Source: Macrotis lagotis (lineage: Eukaryota; Chordata; Mammalia; Peramelemorphia; Peramelidae). From it: a DNA stretch of 64,000 nucleotides. Of the stretch, positions 20,265-31,546 are shown piece by piece. Position 1 is the first letter of the stretch; every line of letters starts with the position of its first letter. The notes beneath the pieces were generated by a model. The model had not been told where the DNA came from. It saw only the letters and a list, made by a program, of their open reading frames with translations, and did not search any database. The translations under genes and the position numbers were made by a program. The stretch lies in the NCBI RefSeq assembly GCF_037893015.1, contig NC_133665.1, positions 102,019,937-102,083,936 on the forward strand. The letters are read 5' to 3'.

Positions 20265-20545
20265 CTTGCACTTTATTTTTTAATATTATTTTTATTTCTA
20301 ATTTATGGAATAAAACAAGTATTTCCATAATATAGTACAATAAAAAAGATGATTATACTTGAAACTGAAAATCTATTACATACAACTTGCTATTCCTTTC
20401 AAATATACGACAAAATTGTCATGTAACTTTCTTTTTTTTCTTCTTCCCCCAATCCTGTTCTGAGATGGCTACCATTAGACTAAAATACATATAGGTGGAA
20501 ACTTATTCCATGCATACTTCTATCAGAGTTTTTTCCTTGAATCAG
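20265..20545 (-). mobile_element. LINE 3'-UTR fragment, antisense
   Basis: TTCCATAATATAGTACAATAAAAAAGATGATTATACTTGAAACTG...ACTTGCTATTCCTTTCAAATATA...GAGATGGCTACCATTAGAC is a recurrent marsupial LINE 3' sequence as I remember it. The family is not certain. Confidence 0.45.
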
Positions 20546-20555
20546 ATAGTATTGT

Positions 20556-20717
20556 TCTTTTTTTTTAATGTTTTTGCAAGTCAAATGGGGTTAAGTGACT
20601 TGCCCAAGGCCACACAGCTAGGTAATTATTAAGTGTCTGAGACCGAGACCAGATTTGAACTCAGGTACTCCTGACTCCAGGGCCGGTGCTTTATCCACTG
20701 CGCCACCTAGCCGCCCC
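20556..20717 (-). repeat. tRNA-headed SINE, complete
   Basis: Near-consensus antisense copy ending GCGCCACCTAGCCGCCCCC. It carries a 6-bp internal duplication (GAGACCGAGACC near 20,639). It is inserted between two LINE pieces. Confidence 0.92.
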
Positions 20718-20720
20718 CTA

Positions 20721-20965
20721 TTACCTTTAATTTAGGAAAAAAAACTGATATCTTATTGTCTGATCTTGCTATCTCTTATACTTTATGTTTCTTCCTTAAG
20801 GGTATGATTTCTTTCCCATCACATGCAGTTTGGATCAATGTATACCATGGAAACAATGTAAAGACTGGTAAATTGCCTTCTGTGGGGGATGGGGAGGGAA
20901 GTAAGATCAGGGGCAAAATTGTAAAACTCAAAATAAAATCTTAAAATAAAAGATCATATAAGCTA
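20721..20965 (+). mobile_element. L1 3' terminus
   Basis: GATCAATGTATACCATGGAAACAATGTAAAGACTGGTAAATTGCCTTCTGTGGGGGATGGGGAGGGAAGTAAG followed by ACTCAAAATAAAATCTTAAAATAAAAG is the terminus of a marsupial L1. The same terminus recurs in reverse at 62,404-62,524. Confidence 0.75.
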
Positions 20966-20969
20966 TTTG

Positions 20970-21120
20970 TCAAAAAAAAAAGAATATGAGTCATTCCCTA
21001 ATTGATGAATGGTCAAGAATATGAACAGTCTTCCAGTGAAGAAATCCAAACAAGTCATATAAAAAAAAATAATCTAAATCATTATTGATTAGAGAAATAC
21101 AGATGAAAACATCCTTGTAC
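20970..21120 (+). mobile_element. L1 3'-UTR fragment
   Basis: ATTGATGAATGGTCAAGAATATGAACAG...CATTATTGATTAGAGAAATACAGATGAAAAC corresponds to the upstream part of the long marsupial L1 3' UTR. Confidence 0.6.
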
Positions 21121-21269
21121 TTTAAGTAGATTATATTCTTCTGAGTCATGAAAAGTGAATAGATAAGTATATTCAAGGCAATTAGGGGGTAGGAAAAATT
21201 ACTAACAATTGTGGGGATGGGGAAGGCCACTCAAAGAAGACTGAACCATAGCTAGGTAGTAATTACAAT

Positions 21270-21520
21270 AACAAAGGGAGTTCGGTGATAGAATGATAGA
21301 AGGCTAGTCTTGGAATCAGAAAGATCTGAGTTCAAATCTGTTTACACTTATTAGCTGTGTGACTCTGGACAAGTTACTTAGCCTCTGTCTGTCTCAGTTT
21401 TCTCAACTGTTAAATAAGAATATAGTACAACCCTCCCTTGTTGTCATAAGGATCAAATGAATTTAGTTGTAGTATTATTAATAGTTGTGGTACATGGAAG
21501 TCATAATAAATGCTTATTCC
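21270..21520 (+). repeat. CORE-SINE, MAR/MIR-type, near full length
   Basis: tRNA-like head with GAGTTCAAATC, CTCAGTTTTCTCAACTGTTAAATAAG core, TTGTTGTCATAAGGATCAAATGAA and TCATAATAAATGCTTATTCC tail, in sense order. The CCTT microsatellite grows from its tail. Confidence 0.8.
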
Positions 21521-21600
21521 TTCCCTTCTCCCTTCCTTCTTTCCTTCTTTCTGTCCTTCTTTGCTTTCCTTCTTTCCTTCCTTCTTTCATTCTTTCTTCC
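21521..21600 (+). repeat. (CCTT)n microsatellite
   Basis: Imperfect CCTT/TTCC repeats directly after the CORE-SINE 3' end. Confidence 0.9.
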
Positions 21601-23149
21601 TTTACCTGAGTTGAACCTTGAAACAAATTAAGGACATTGAGAGGAACAGATGAGGAGAAATGGCATTCTGGACCTTGAGAAAGAACATACAGAGGTAGAA
21701 GAATTAACTGAACAAATAGTTCTAGAACACTATGAAATAAAGCAGAAAGCTAGTTTGCAACCAGAATTTGGAAGGGCTTCATTGCCAGACTGAGACCCTG
21801 GAGATGAAAGGAGCGATCAACTTTGAGCAGAAGAGATTCTGATTGATTTGATGAGTTCTAACTCAATGAGAGAAAAGGGTGTGGACTTTGCTATGGGTGT
21901 TTGAAGGACACCTCCCATGGAGCTGAACTTATGTCTTGTACATTGATATCCTATACATTGGGCTTCTGAAACTGTACCTGCCTTATGAAGGTTGGTTGAC
22001 TGAGACACAGGATGATTAAAGTTTCATTTAGGTCCCTGCCTAAGAAGAGCCACTTTAATGTGACAGGTGAAATGGTTTGTCTTTTTTTTCTTCACTGGTC
22101 CCTCCTCCTTGCTTCTCTACTTTGTATTTCCAGATCAGAATGCAGCAAAACAGGAGAAGGGAATCTCTTCATTCTGTCCCCCACAGGAGCAGAAAATGAT
22201 GCCTTAGAGGAGAAGCATGTGACTGTGCTTGCCCAGATGACCCAGGGTGGGGGTGGGGGAGCTCTGGATCTTCATTTCCTCTGTGTCTTCTTCTGCCTTT
22301 CTGTTTCCTTTTCTCAACAAAAGCCAAAACCCAGCGATTTCGAGAATGAACACTCCCAACCTTGGGAGTTACCTCATGAGTAATTTCTGAGTTAGTGAGA
22401 GATGAAAAGTTATTTGAGTTTGGGATTGGGTCACTGACCTCCCAAGGGGAGATTTGCTCAATGGCATGCAATTTGGAGAAGAGAGAAGACTGTTCTTAGG
22501 TTGAGGGCTTAAACCCTCCCATCTTCCCTGGAAGGGCTAATAATCCAAATGAACTTTCTGAGTAATTTGGATATTTGTGAGTCTTTAATTTGTTGTGCTT
22601 TTTTCTACCATAGCTAAAATAATAGCTGTCCCATACTTGACATGCATACTATCCACCTGTGAATATGGGGTCCCTGGGACTATTCACATTTGGGGAAACC
22701 TAGATATAAGCTCTATTCAGGTTTCTTCAGTATTTTGTTCTGGGGTAGGAGTACTTTAATTCTGGGGTAGTTTCTTTAAAAGAGAAACTGATGCTCTTGG
22801 TAGACAGCTGGAACCCACTCCATGTGAATCCAGTGCCTTGGGTAAATTCCAAGTCATTGGATACATAAAAAATGGAGATACAATATAAAATTGGATACAA
22901 TAAAAAATGCATACCTCACTGTATTGTTATGAAACTCCAAGGAGTATAACGTACTGAACAAACATTAGCTATTATCATTATAGACATTTAATAAGTTCTG
23001 GAACTGTCTCATAAATCACAGAAAGCATGAAAGCATTCTACTGCTATCCTGATTGTATCTAAATATTGAAACGAATTCTTTCAATAATAAATCCTTCCAA
23101 AATTAATATTTGTTCAAGTTGAGTGGCAGAGGAGAGGATTAATGAGGTG
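21601..23149. other. Intergenic; one unclassified old repeat, otherwise unrecognised
   Basis: 21,605-21,830 resembles the unclassified mid-repeat at 2,117-2,577. The remainder shows nothing I recognise. The longest frame (22,012-22,383, 123 codons) has a hydrophobic stretch but low-complexity glycine and no family resemblance, so it is not called. Confidence 0.45.
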
Positions 23150-23315
23150 ATTGGAAGCTAAGAGATGTAACTGGTTCCCAACTCTGCCACTTAGCTGTGA
23201 CATTGGAAAGTTACTTGCTCGAAGTCTCAGTTTTCTCATCTGTAAAACAAGAACAATACCACTTATATTACTACTGCACTGGCCTGTTACTAGGAGAATG
23301 TTTTATAAGTGCTAG
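23150..23315 (+). repeat. CORE-SINE, MIR-type
   Basis: CTCTGCCACTTAGCTGTGACATTGGAAAGTTACTTGCTC, CTCAGTTTTCTCATCTGTAAAACAAG and AGAATGTTTTATAAGTGCTAG are in MIR sense order. Confidence 0.75.
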
Positions 23316-23374
23316 ATCAAAGATTCTCAAACTTTTTGATCTGAGAACCCCTTCACACACTTTAAAATTATTGA

Positions 23375-23527
23375 GGAGACAGCTAGGTGGTGCAATGAAT
23401 AGAGCACAGGTCCTGGAGTCAGGAGGTCCTGAGTTCAAATTCAGTCTCAGATATTTAATAATTACCTAGCTGTGTGACCTTGGGCAAGGTCACTTAACTC
23501 CATTGCCTTGCAAAAAAACAAAAAAAT
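23375..23527 (+). repeat. tRNA-headed SINE
   Basis: ACAGCTAGGTGGTGCAATGAATAGAGCACAGG, B box GAGTTCAAATTC and tail TTTAATAATTACCTAGCTGTG, ending in an A-tract. Moderately diverged. Confidence 0.88.
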
Positions 23528-25290
23528 TTGCTGAGGATACTCCTCAAAGATTTTGTTTTTGTGGATTATAACTATTATTTATTGCATTAAAATTAAAAAT
23601 ATTTAAAATAATATTATGAAATGATCAGTATCAAATTGCCAAATAGTTTTGACCTTGAGGATTTTCCCAAATAGTGTAATATATCACATTTTGAGAAATA
23701 ATGTGTTAGATAAGATGGAGTTATGATGATAAAAGTGAGTTGTATAGCAACAAATTCCCTGGGCTCAATGGGAGTAGGGGTATGGTTCTGTCTCCCAGGA
23801 CCAGATCTGCTCTGAGTTCCCACATAGACTGGGTTCATTCCTGGTGATGAGTGGCCAGGCTCTTTTTTCATTGTCTCTTCTTCATTATGCCCATTTAAAT
23901 TTTAGGCCAGGCTCTTGTGTAGGGTCTCCCAAAATGGATCAGCAAGACTCAATGTATTACGTGAATCCAGTTTAACAGCTATTTCTTTCCACCACACAAA
24001 CAAAAGAAATACTTAAAACATGAAAGACTTGTAGGGTGTGATGACAAAGACATAAAGCATGAGAGAGTAATCCATAACTTCTCTCATACTCATGAGAGAT
24101 TTATTAAACAAATATTAAAACATGAACATTTTTGTGGGATTGCTGAACAGATATTTCCATCTTACCTTGGTTCTGCCCTGCTTTCTCAAGGGCCATCATG
24201 TCTCCTGGAAAGCCAGGGCATGGATTGGGTTCAATTTCCTATCAGTGGTTATCTTCTCTGAAAAAGGGAATAGTTTAGGAAAACTCCTCCTGGAGATAGA
24301 TAGTCAGTCTTAACCCAGAGATCCAAGAACTTCTGAATTCCTGAAGCAACCACCCCCCGCCAAAAAAGTTAGTCTCTCAGGATTTATGTAAGGCTAAGAA
24401 AAAGAAACAGAAGCAGAAATCAAGGGCCTAGTTTCAAGCTCAGGCTCCCAAGATGATTCATATGCTCATGGTCATGATCAAACAACCTTACCTCTCCTCC
24501 TTTCCCCTCTTCTAGAATTCCAAGAAAGAACTTCCTAGCATCCTCACTGGCTTAGGAGAGTAATAGGACCCACCTTGTGGACTTTTTAATTCTTCGTCCA
24601 TCATAAGTCAACATTCTTCCCTTACCACCTAAAGAACCAAAGGGAATTATTTGATATTCCAAAGTACAGGCTCTTAAATACTGAACACACATATCCCTGA
24701 AAATGCCAGAGCACTCATTCAGCTCTCAAAATGCTCAATACCCTTTATATTCTCCTCCTAGTTAAAGATTTGCTATTCTCAGAAAATCACCTACAGTACA
24801 TTTGGCACATCTGTATCCTGAATTATAGAAAGCTCTCTGGAAAAACTTAAGCATTGCCCCTTTGAGTGTCTTCCCCAGTGCCTTGCTCTAAAAAGCACCA
24901 CCAAGAAAGTCCATGTGATACAGTTCTTAATGGCCTCTATTATATACATATAAAGAGATCTAGCAATCCATTCATCATAGTTCTTAAATAATCTCACAAT
25001 TAACAGGCTTTTGTAAGGACTCAGGCCTTCCATAGCTGATGAGCCTAGCCCCAAATCCACCACCAAATGATCTCTATTCTAAGCTATAATAGTTTATGAG
25101 ACTTGTAGTAAAATTATGAGAATCAATATGATGTAATAGAAAGACCTGGCATCTGAAAACCTTAAAGGTTTATGTACTATATATCCCAGGGGAGATAAAA
25201 AAGTGTGGTTCTCTATTCACTTTGAGGGTGAAGTCTTATAAGGGGGATAAAATAAATACTAACTATAATACAAAATAATACTTAAGATAG
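23528..25290. other. Intergenic, no recognised element
   Basis: No repeat or gene recognised. A short palindromic stretch, CTCTCATACTCATGAGAG, lies at about 24,079. Confidence 0.45.
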
Positions 25291-25294
25291 AGAC

Positions 25295-25430
25295 CTAGAA
25301 AATATCTTGTATATCATATGAATCCAATCCCACATTTTATAGACAAGGAAAATGATACTTGGAGAAACTGAATGACTTGCCAAGGATCTCTCTGTCTCTG
25401 TCTCTATCTCTCTGTCTGTCTCTCTCTGTC

Positions 25431-25464
<34 letters not shown>

Positions 25465-25570
25465 ATTCTCTGTCACACACACACACACACACACAGACAC
25501 ACATAAACACAGTAGATCACAGATCTGGAATTTGAACACAGGATGACTGATTCCAAACTCAGTGTTGCCT
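25295..25570 (-). repeat. CORE-SINE with an internal microsatellite
   Basis: The antisense CORE-SINE halves are ATTTTATAGACAAGGAAAATG...TGACTTGCCAAGG (25,335-25,386) and CAGATCTGGAATTTGAACACAGG (25,519 on). They are separated by a microsatellite. Confidence 0.65.
25386..25505 (+). repeat. (CT/CTGT)n-(CA)n compound microsatellite
   Basis: CTCTGTCTCTGTC-type repeats are followed by (TCTG)n, (TC)n and then about 11 CA units. Confidence 0.97.
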
Positions 25571-25874
25571 GATGAGTAGATTAGAAAGACACAAACTGTG
25601 TGATCTGAAGCAGAAAATTCTTTCCTAAGTGATGTATGAGAGGGAAGGTATCTTGATATTTGATTTAGTTTTCAATGAATGAATAGGCTCCATTAAGAGA
25701 TGATTCAGAGCCTGAGAGGTAATAGAACAGGTATCTTCTCTCCCGGTCTGGCTGTGTCTGCCAGATATTGGGCTCTGTTCTGAGTGTTCCATTATAGGAC
25801 AGGAGACATTTGGAGCTTTACCAGAGGACAACTTGAATAGGGGAAACCCTGGAGAACATGTTCTTTAAGGTTTA

Positions 25875-26045
25875 ATTGAAGATACCAGGAATTTTCAGTC
25901 TAGAGAAAAAACTTAGATGGATTTGATAGCTATTTTCAAATATAAAGGGCTGCCATGAATAAAATAAAGATGGAAAATATAGAAGTTGTAAGTTTTGGAT
26001 TTTTGCTTGATAAAGCAAAAAAAATTCCTATTAGAGATAGATTAA
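25875..26045 (+). repeat. CR1/L3-type LINE 3' fragment
   Basis: TTCAGTCTAGAGAAAAAACTTAGATGGATTTGATAGCTATTTTCAAATATAAAGGGCTG resembles the 3' part of marsupial CR1/L3-type LINEs. It is strongly diverged. Confidence 0.45.
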
Positions 26046-26062
26046 TAAATGATAGAAGATAA

Positions 26063-26310
26063 TGGAGATATGGCAAAGTATATAGAGTCCTGGAGCTGGA
26101 ATCAGGAAGTTCTGAGTTCAAAACTAGCCTCATATACTTACTAGCTGTGTAACTTTGGCCAACTCATTTAATTTCTGTATGCCTCAGTTTCTTTAATTGT
26201 AAAAATGAGGATAATAATAATAATAACACCTAGGTCCCAGGGCTATTGTCAGAATCAAGCAAGAGAATATTTGTAAAGTCCTGGCACATAATAGGTACTA
26301 CATAATTAGA
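26063..26310 (+). repeat. CORE-SINE, MAR-type, near full length
   Basis: GATATGGCAAAGTATATAGAGTCCTGG head, CTAGCTGTGTAACTTTGGCC, GCCTCAGTTTCTTTAATTGTAAAAATGAGGATAATAATAA and GGCACATAATAGGTACTACATAA, in sense order. Confidence 0.82.
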
Positions 26311-26314
26311 GTTG

Positions 26315-26530
26315 ATGAGTAGGTAGATATAGAGATAGATAGATGAATGGATGAAATGGATGGACAGATGGTTGGTGAATGAATGAATGGACTGATGGAT
26401 GAATGATGGGGGACAAATGGATGGATGGATGGATAGATGCATGGTGGATGATGGTTGATAAAGGATGGATGGATGTTTGATAAATGAATGGAGGGATGGA
26501 TGGATGGATAAATGGATAGATAGACAGATT
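26315..26530 (+). repeat. (GATG)n-type microsatellite
   Basis: Imperfect GATG/GGAT/GATA tetranucleotides adjoining the MAR-type SINE tail. Confidence 0.93.
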
Positions 26531-26885
26531 TAGATCCAAATATGTGTCAGGCACTAAAAGTTGGTAATGCAAAAACAAGAAAATCCAGATGGTCACAATT
26601 CTCAAGAATCCTTTTTCTAATCTGAAGATAAAACATTAGGAGTATTAGGCAGAGCAGGGAGGACAGACATGAAAATAGGATATGGAGGTTGAACAGACTG
26701 GAGAGTAAGCCTTAGTGAAGTGAGCAGCTATCAGGTGCCTCAAGGTAGCTATGTCTTATGCAGTGACTAACTAATCAAAAGTAAAATGGATCTCAAAGTA
26801 AAATGGACTGTTTGAAGAGATAATGGGCTGCCCCTTATTTGGTTGGAGAGAGGCACATGTTTCTGGTAAGTGCTGGATCAAATGA
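26531..26885. other. Intergenic; possibly an old unclassified repeat
   Basis: ACAATTCTCAAGAATCC and the following purine-rich stretch weakly resemble the mid-repeat at 2,117-2,577. Nothing else is recognised. Confidence 0.35.
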
Positions 26886-27080
26886 ACTTAAAGGTCCTCA
26901 TAATTTCTGAGATTCTGGGTTTGAATTCCTGGTTTGGGTATTCACGAGCTAAATATGTAGCCTTAAGCAAATCATTTCCCTTCCTCAGGCCTGTTTTGTT
27001 ATCTCTTAAATGAAGAGATTGTACTAGACAATTTCCCAAGTGTCTTCCAGCTTTAAATCCTATGATCCCATGAATGTTTC
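26886..27080 (+). repeat. CORE-SINE, THER/MIR-type
   Basis: GGGTTTGAATTCCTGGTTTGGG, ATATGTAGCCTTAAGCAAATCATTTCCC and TCTTCCAGCTTTAAATCCTATGATCCCATGAATG, in sense order. Confidence 0.7.
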
Positions 27081-27660
27081 TCAAGTTATTTTGTTTGTAT
27101 CTTGTCCCATAGAGCAGGGGTTGCTTCCTTTAATAGGTGTTGCCTACTAGGCGGCACCCAAGAGAATTAGCAAGAATTTCTAAGCAGTTCCCTTATCCAG
27201 ACACCTGCTCCTCCCTACAGGGGCCAGTGCTGGACTCTTTCTAATAGTCAGAGGGCAATCGAGGGCCCCTTGGGGAGGGGGAAGTCACATAATTGTAGTA
27301 ACAGTTGTCACAAACAAATTTTTCCAGCCCACAGAGAGGAAAGGGTGTGGGGGGAGGAGTTCAAAGAAGCCGAGGGACCCTCAGCTACTGATGGGGTTGG
27401 AGGGGAAGTCCCCAGCCTCAGCTGGTGGTAGCTTCCATTCAAAAAAGCATCCTGGGCTCGGTGATGTTCTCTTAGAAAGCTGCCTAGTAGTGTCACAGTC
27501 CTAACCTCAGCCTAATGACTCAGGCAGGCTACTTTCCCCAAGAAATCATCTCAGACAGATCAAAGATGATCAAATCAAGGTAATAACTTAGCCTCACCCT
27601 GTGTGAGCAAGGGATTCCCCTCTTCTCTGCCTCAATTCAAAGCCCTTTCATAGCCCCTTG
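27081..27660. other. Intergenic, no recognised element
   Basis: Somewhat GC-richer than the surrounding sequence, but without CpG clustering or an identifiable exon. Confidence 0.4.
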
Positions 27661-27995
27661 ATCTAGGTCACTGATAGCCACGGGCAAGCCATTTAACTTT
27701 ACAGTCTTCAATTAACTCACCTGTAAAACCAACTGGATAAGCTCTAAGGTCCCTCTCGATTCCAAATCCTAGGATAAGACCTCTTCTAGCTCTAGTAATC
27801 ATAACTTACACTTGCATAAATCATGCCTTGAGGTTTTCAAAGAACTTTCCTCACAAGGACCCCATCTCCCTGTTTTACAAATGAAGAAACAATTATTCAG
27901 GGAATAAATAACTAGTAGCTCTGGGAGCCAGGATTTGAACCTCCACCTTTCCTGAATCCAAGACTAATATATTCTTCCCTGTACTATGCTTCCAG
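27661..27995. repeat. Two CORE-SINE copies
   Basis: 27,665-27,790 is a sense THER/MIR piece (ACGGGCAAGCCATTTAACTTTACAG, CTAAGGTCCCTCTCGATTCC). 27,825-27,990 is an antisense piece (CTGTTTTACAAATGAAGAAAC, GCCAGGATTTGAACCTCC). Confidence 0.6.
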
Positions 27996-28160
27996 TTGAG
28001 AGCTAGGGTTATATGAGGGTGCTCAAAATACATATAGGCACTGCAAAGAAGGGGAGAGAAGGGCATTCTAAATGAGAAGGACTTCCAGGGTGAGCAAGGT
28101 TATAGAGGTGAGACTGTCTAATGAGGATAACTTCAAATCTTTCAATATTCAAGACTTTTC

Positions 28161-28201
28161 ATAATGATGATAATGATGATGATGATGATGATGAAGATGA
28201 A
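28161..28201 (+). repeat. (GAT)n microsatellite
   Basis: About 13 GAT/AAT trinucleotides with interruptions. Confidence 0.9.
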
Positions 28202-28375
28202 TAGTTCACATTTACATAGAACTTTAAAACTTGCAAAGTATTTTCTATGAGCTATCTCATTTGATCCTTACCATAACCCTTCAGGACAACTGTTATTATT
28301 ATTGTCCCATTTTACCCATGACAAAACAGAGTCTGAGAAAGTTTAAGTGTTCTGAACCATTAAGTACTCACAGGT
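28202..28375 (-). repeat. CORE-SINE, MAR-type, partial
   Basis: TTCACATTTACATAGAACTTTAAAACTTGCAAAGTATTTTC, TATCTCATTTGATCCTTACC and CATTTTACCCATGACAAAACAGAG, antisense. Confidence 0.65.
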
Positions 28376-28727
28376 CTAGTTCCACCAGAATTATTCAATT
28401 TCCTCAACAATTTCCCTCCAGTATACTACACATTCTTTGGAAGTAGTAGAAGCATAAAAATTCTGACTGCATTTTTCAATTGGGCAAGAAACAATTGACA
28501 TATTTTATATAGTTATAATTTCTAATAGTGTCAATTCATGCAACCACTTCAGGGGAGTTAATTAATATTCAAACTAATCCATACCTCTTTGTATTTTCCA
28601 ATGAAGCAAAACTATTCCGACAACTCTGTATATAACTTTCATTTTCCCCCTACTATCCCCAAAGCCTAGGGACATCTTTCTATCTACATTATCCCTATTT
28701 TTAATACTTTAAAATCCTATATAGCCA
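28376..28727. other. Intergenic, no recognised element
   Basis: AT-rich, no coding or repeat signal recognised. Confidence 0.4.
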
Positions 28728-28965
28728 TTAAGATCCAAGTCCAAAGCTCACCTCCTCCAGGATTTTTTCCTTGATCTCCCCCAGTGGATGGCATTCTGGG
28801 CACACAAGCCCATTTACCCACTTAACATTTAATTTACAACTCGCTGAGGCATTATATGTGATTTGTCATAAAGGAATCTCCTTATTAGACTGTTAGCTCA
28901 ATGAAAACCAGAAGGCAGGGACTGTATCTTATCCAGCCCTATTCAACCTACAGAAATCATCAGAT
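28728..28965 (+). repeat. L2 LINE 3' fragment
   Basis: TCCAAGTCCAAAGCTCACCTCCTCCAGGATTTTTTCCTTGATC then ACTGTTAGCTCAATGAAAACCAGAAGGCAGGGACTGTATC, in L2 order. Confidence 0.6.
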
Positions 28966-29925
28966 ATTAATCACTTATTATATTAGATGCTCAGGGAAAG
29001 GCTAAATCTAAATGATAGGTCCTCCTGACTCCGAGATTTATCCTCTATCTACTATGTCATAATCCCCTTTTAATGCTTCCTATTAACCTGGAAAAATAAC
29101 AAACGCTTTGTAATTTTAAAGAGGGAACATGAATTGAGCCCTGAAGAATGAGTAGGATTTGGGTAAGAGATGATTCTGGTTCAGAGGTAAGTGGTGGGAA
29201 GAAGGGGATGGTGATAAGAGGAGAATGATTTTGAAAAGTTGTGATAGACTGGTGAGTTGGGCTGGCATGAAATTAGGTAAATCTGGAAGAGTCTACTATA
29301 CTTAATTTTTAGAGGATTTTGGATCCAAGTCTCAACTCTGACATAATTCAGGAAATAATTTTCTGTTTCTGAGTTTCTATTTGTCTTTAAAATGGAGTTC
29401 GTAGGGTCAGACCAGTGCCCAACATTGGGCAGCCATGAGGAACTACCTTGGGCAGGAGGCAGGACAGGGCAGCACTCAGCAGAGGGTGACCCTAAGGACC
29501 CAATCAACAGCAGGAGAAAATGTCAAAACAGCTTGAAAGCAGTGGGTGCCTGACATAGCATCCAGGAAGCTGAGTCAAACAGTTATAGGAGACAAGGTCA
29601 TACTGAACATACAGAATGTGATATCTAGTCTTCATCATCAAACTCAGGATCAGGTAGGGTTTACTACATGCCATTCAAGAGTATAGGAGCAGAATATGAC
29701 ACTCATGTGAGCTCCTAATCCAAAAAACTGAGGCTGGAGATATGAAAAAAAGAGAAGGAAAAAAACCATAGCGAAGAAATATTTTGGGTTGAAAGACACC
29801 CAAGAGATAAATATATAGGAGAAAAGAGTAATTCCACAAGTCCAAGTAGAAATCTCAGGGACAAGAAAGTCTTGGCAATAAAAGCTACAAGAGTTTTCTT
29901 GTAAATTTGCCAGTTCTCTCTCCAT
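28966..29925. other. Intergenic; old repeat traces only
   Basis: 29,100-29,260 weakly matches the unclassified mid-repeat at 2,117-2,577. I see nothing else. The 108- and 166-codon minus frames here have no domain pattern. Confidence 0.4.
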
Positions 29926-29929
29926 GTAG

Positions 29930-30075
29930 TTTATAATGAAAAAATTGAGGCAAAGAGGGTTAAGTGACTTGCCCAGGAACTTACAACTAGCAAATGCCTG
30001 AGTAACATTTGAACTCAGGAAGAAGAGTCTTCTTGACTCCAGGTCCAGTGCTCTAAGCACTGTACCACAATGGTA
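29930..30075 (-). repeat. tRNA-headed SINE head, long-body family B
   Basis: AAAATTGAGGCAAAGAGGGTTAAGTGACTTGCCC then GAACTCAGGAAGAAGAGTCTTCTTGACTCCAGG is the tRNA-proximal half of the family seen at 33,655 and 34,631. Confidence 0.65.
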
Positions 30076-30094
30076 GCTGCCACAAGAGAATCTG

Positions 30095-31450
30095 GAACAA
30101 ATTGAAACAAAAATACAAAATGAAATAATTAGGGAAGAAAAAAATGGCATGAAGAATTAATATGTTAGAAGAGATAATGGTAAACTTTACTCCAGAACTG
30201 AACTCTCTAAAATTCAAATTGGGACAGATAGAATGCAACAACTCCATGAGACAAGACAAGTAAATTGGGACAGATAGAATGCAACAACTCCATGAGACAA
30301 GACAAGTAATGGTTTAAAAAAATCAAAAGACTGAAAAAAAATGGAAGAAAAAGTAAGGTATATATTATCAAAACCAACTTACCTGAAAAGGATCAAAAGT
30401 TCAAAGAGATCACACAAGATTAGATAACCTGAAAATTATGACCAAAAGAAAAATCTTGAATGTCCTATTTAGAGACAAATGAATAAAATAAAATTAGAAA
30501 GACTCTGCCAGTTTTCTCCTCAAAGAAACCCCCAATAACAACTCTCAGGAATATCTTGGCTAAAATCCAACACTTCGAAGTAGAAGAAAAAATACTTCAA
30601 GCATTCAAAAATGAAAGCATTCAAGGCTCAAGGAGCCATATTCAGGATAATCCAGTATTTGATTGCTGCCATCATAAAGGAGAGGAGATCTTAGGATATG
30701 ATATGCCAAAAGATTTACTATAAAAAAAAAGTATATTCTACAAGACAAAAAAAACAGGCCTTTAATAAAATTTTCTTGATGTAAAAGCTAAAACTAAGGT
30801 TCTTTTTAAAAAGAGACAAAAGAAACAGAAAAGTATACTCATTTGAATGGGTATACATGAGGTATATGAAAGGTAATCCATGTGAGGATTAATTGTTTAC
30901 ATTTAAGGGAGAGAAGAAACAAGTATACTTTAATATCTTCAAAGATAATAAAGAAAACTAAATAAGACGAGGTAAGGAAGAAAGGGTTTTTTCTATTTTG
31001 TTCTATTTTTATGGTTTTAGGAGAAGAAGGAAATAGGAGGGGTAGGGCACTATAGTGTCAAGGAAAAGAGGAAGAGGAGAGAATTCACTATCTCACATAA
31101 TAGGGGTGCAAGAGATGGAGGAAGGGGTGAGAAGGGAGTGGGTGGAACAAGCATCTCATAAGCTTCACTTTTAACTTGAACATATTCCTACATATACTCA
31201 TACACACATAACATGTTATGCAGATATATTAAACTCAAAAGGGTCAGTTGAGTATTTGTATATTCAATAAGAAGAGTATATGAGATAGAAATATATGAGA
31301 GAGAGAAGGAAAGAGTGAGAAGGGGGAAGTCATAAGCATCAGGATCAAATTTTTAAAAATATCAACATTAGGGGAAGGAGAGGGAGAATAAAAGAAAAGA
31401 GCAAAAACTCTGGGATGGGAGGAGGGATGGGAAGAGAACATAGTCAAGTT
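30095..31450 (+). mobile_element. Decayed L1/half-L1 copy: ORF1 and post-ORF1 purine tract
   Basis: The coiled-coil part of L1 ORF1 is recognisable at 30,160-30,310 (GAACTCTCTAAAATTCAAATTGGGACAG). The RRM-to-CTD region follows at 30,500-30,730 (AGAAACCCCCAATAACAACTCTCAGGAATAT, GGAGCCATATTCAGGATAATCCAG). A long purine-rich non-coding stretch comes next (30,900-31,440), similar in position to the polypurine region after ORF1 in the half-L1 at 16.8-20 kb. No ORF2 is visible. Many stops; an old copy. Confidence 0.65.
30216..30307 (+). repeat. 46-bp perfect tandem duplication
   Basis: Two identical 46-bp units (30,216-30,261 and 30,262-30,307), each starting AAATTGGGACAGATAGAATG, lie within the decayed ORF1 coiled-coil region. 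Confidence 0.95.
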
Positions 31451-31546
31451 CAGAATAAAAAGAAGAATTGAAATGGAGCTACAAATACTTAAAGTAGTTT
31501 TCTCATAAGGGTGTTATTATCTATAAATTTTAAAGTACTATACATG

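Noticed and set aside
22012-22383. 123-codon plus frame with a hydrophobic stretch
   Set aside because: No signal-peptide-plus-domain architecture that I recognise, a poly-Gly low-complexity run, and no splice or promoter context.
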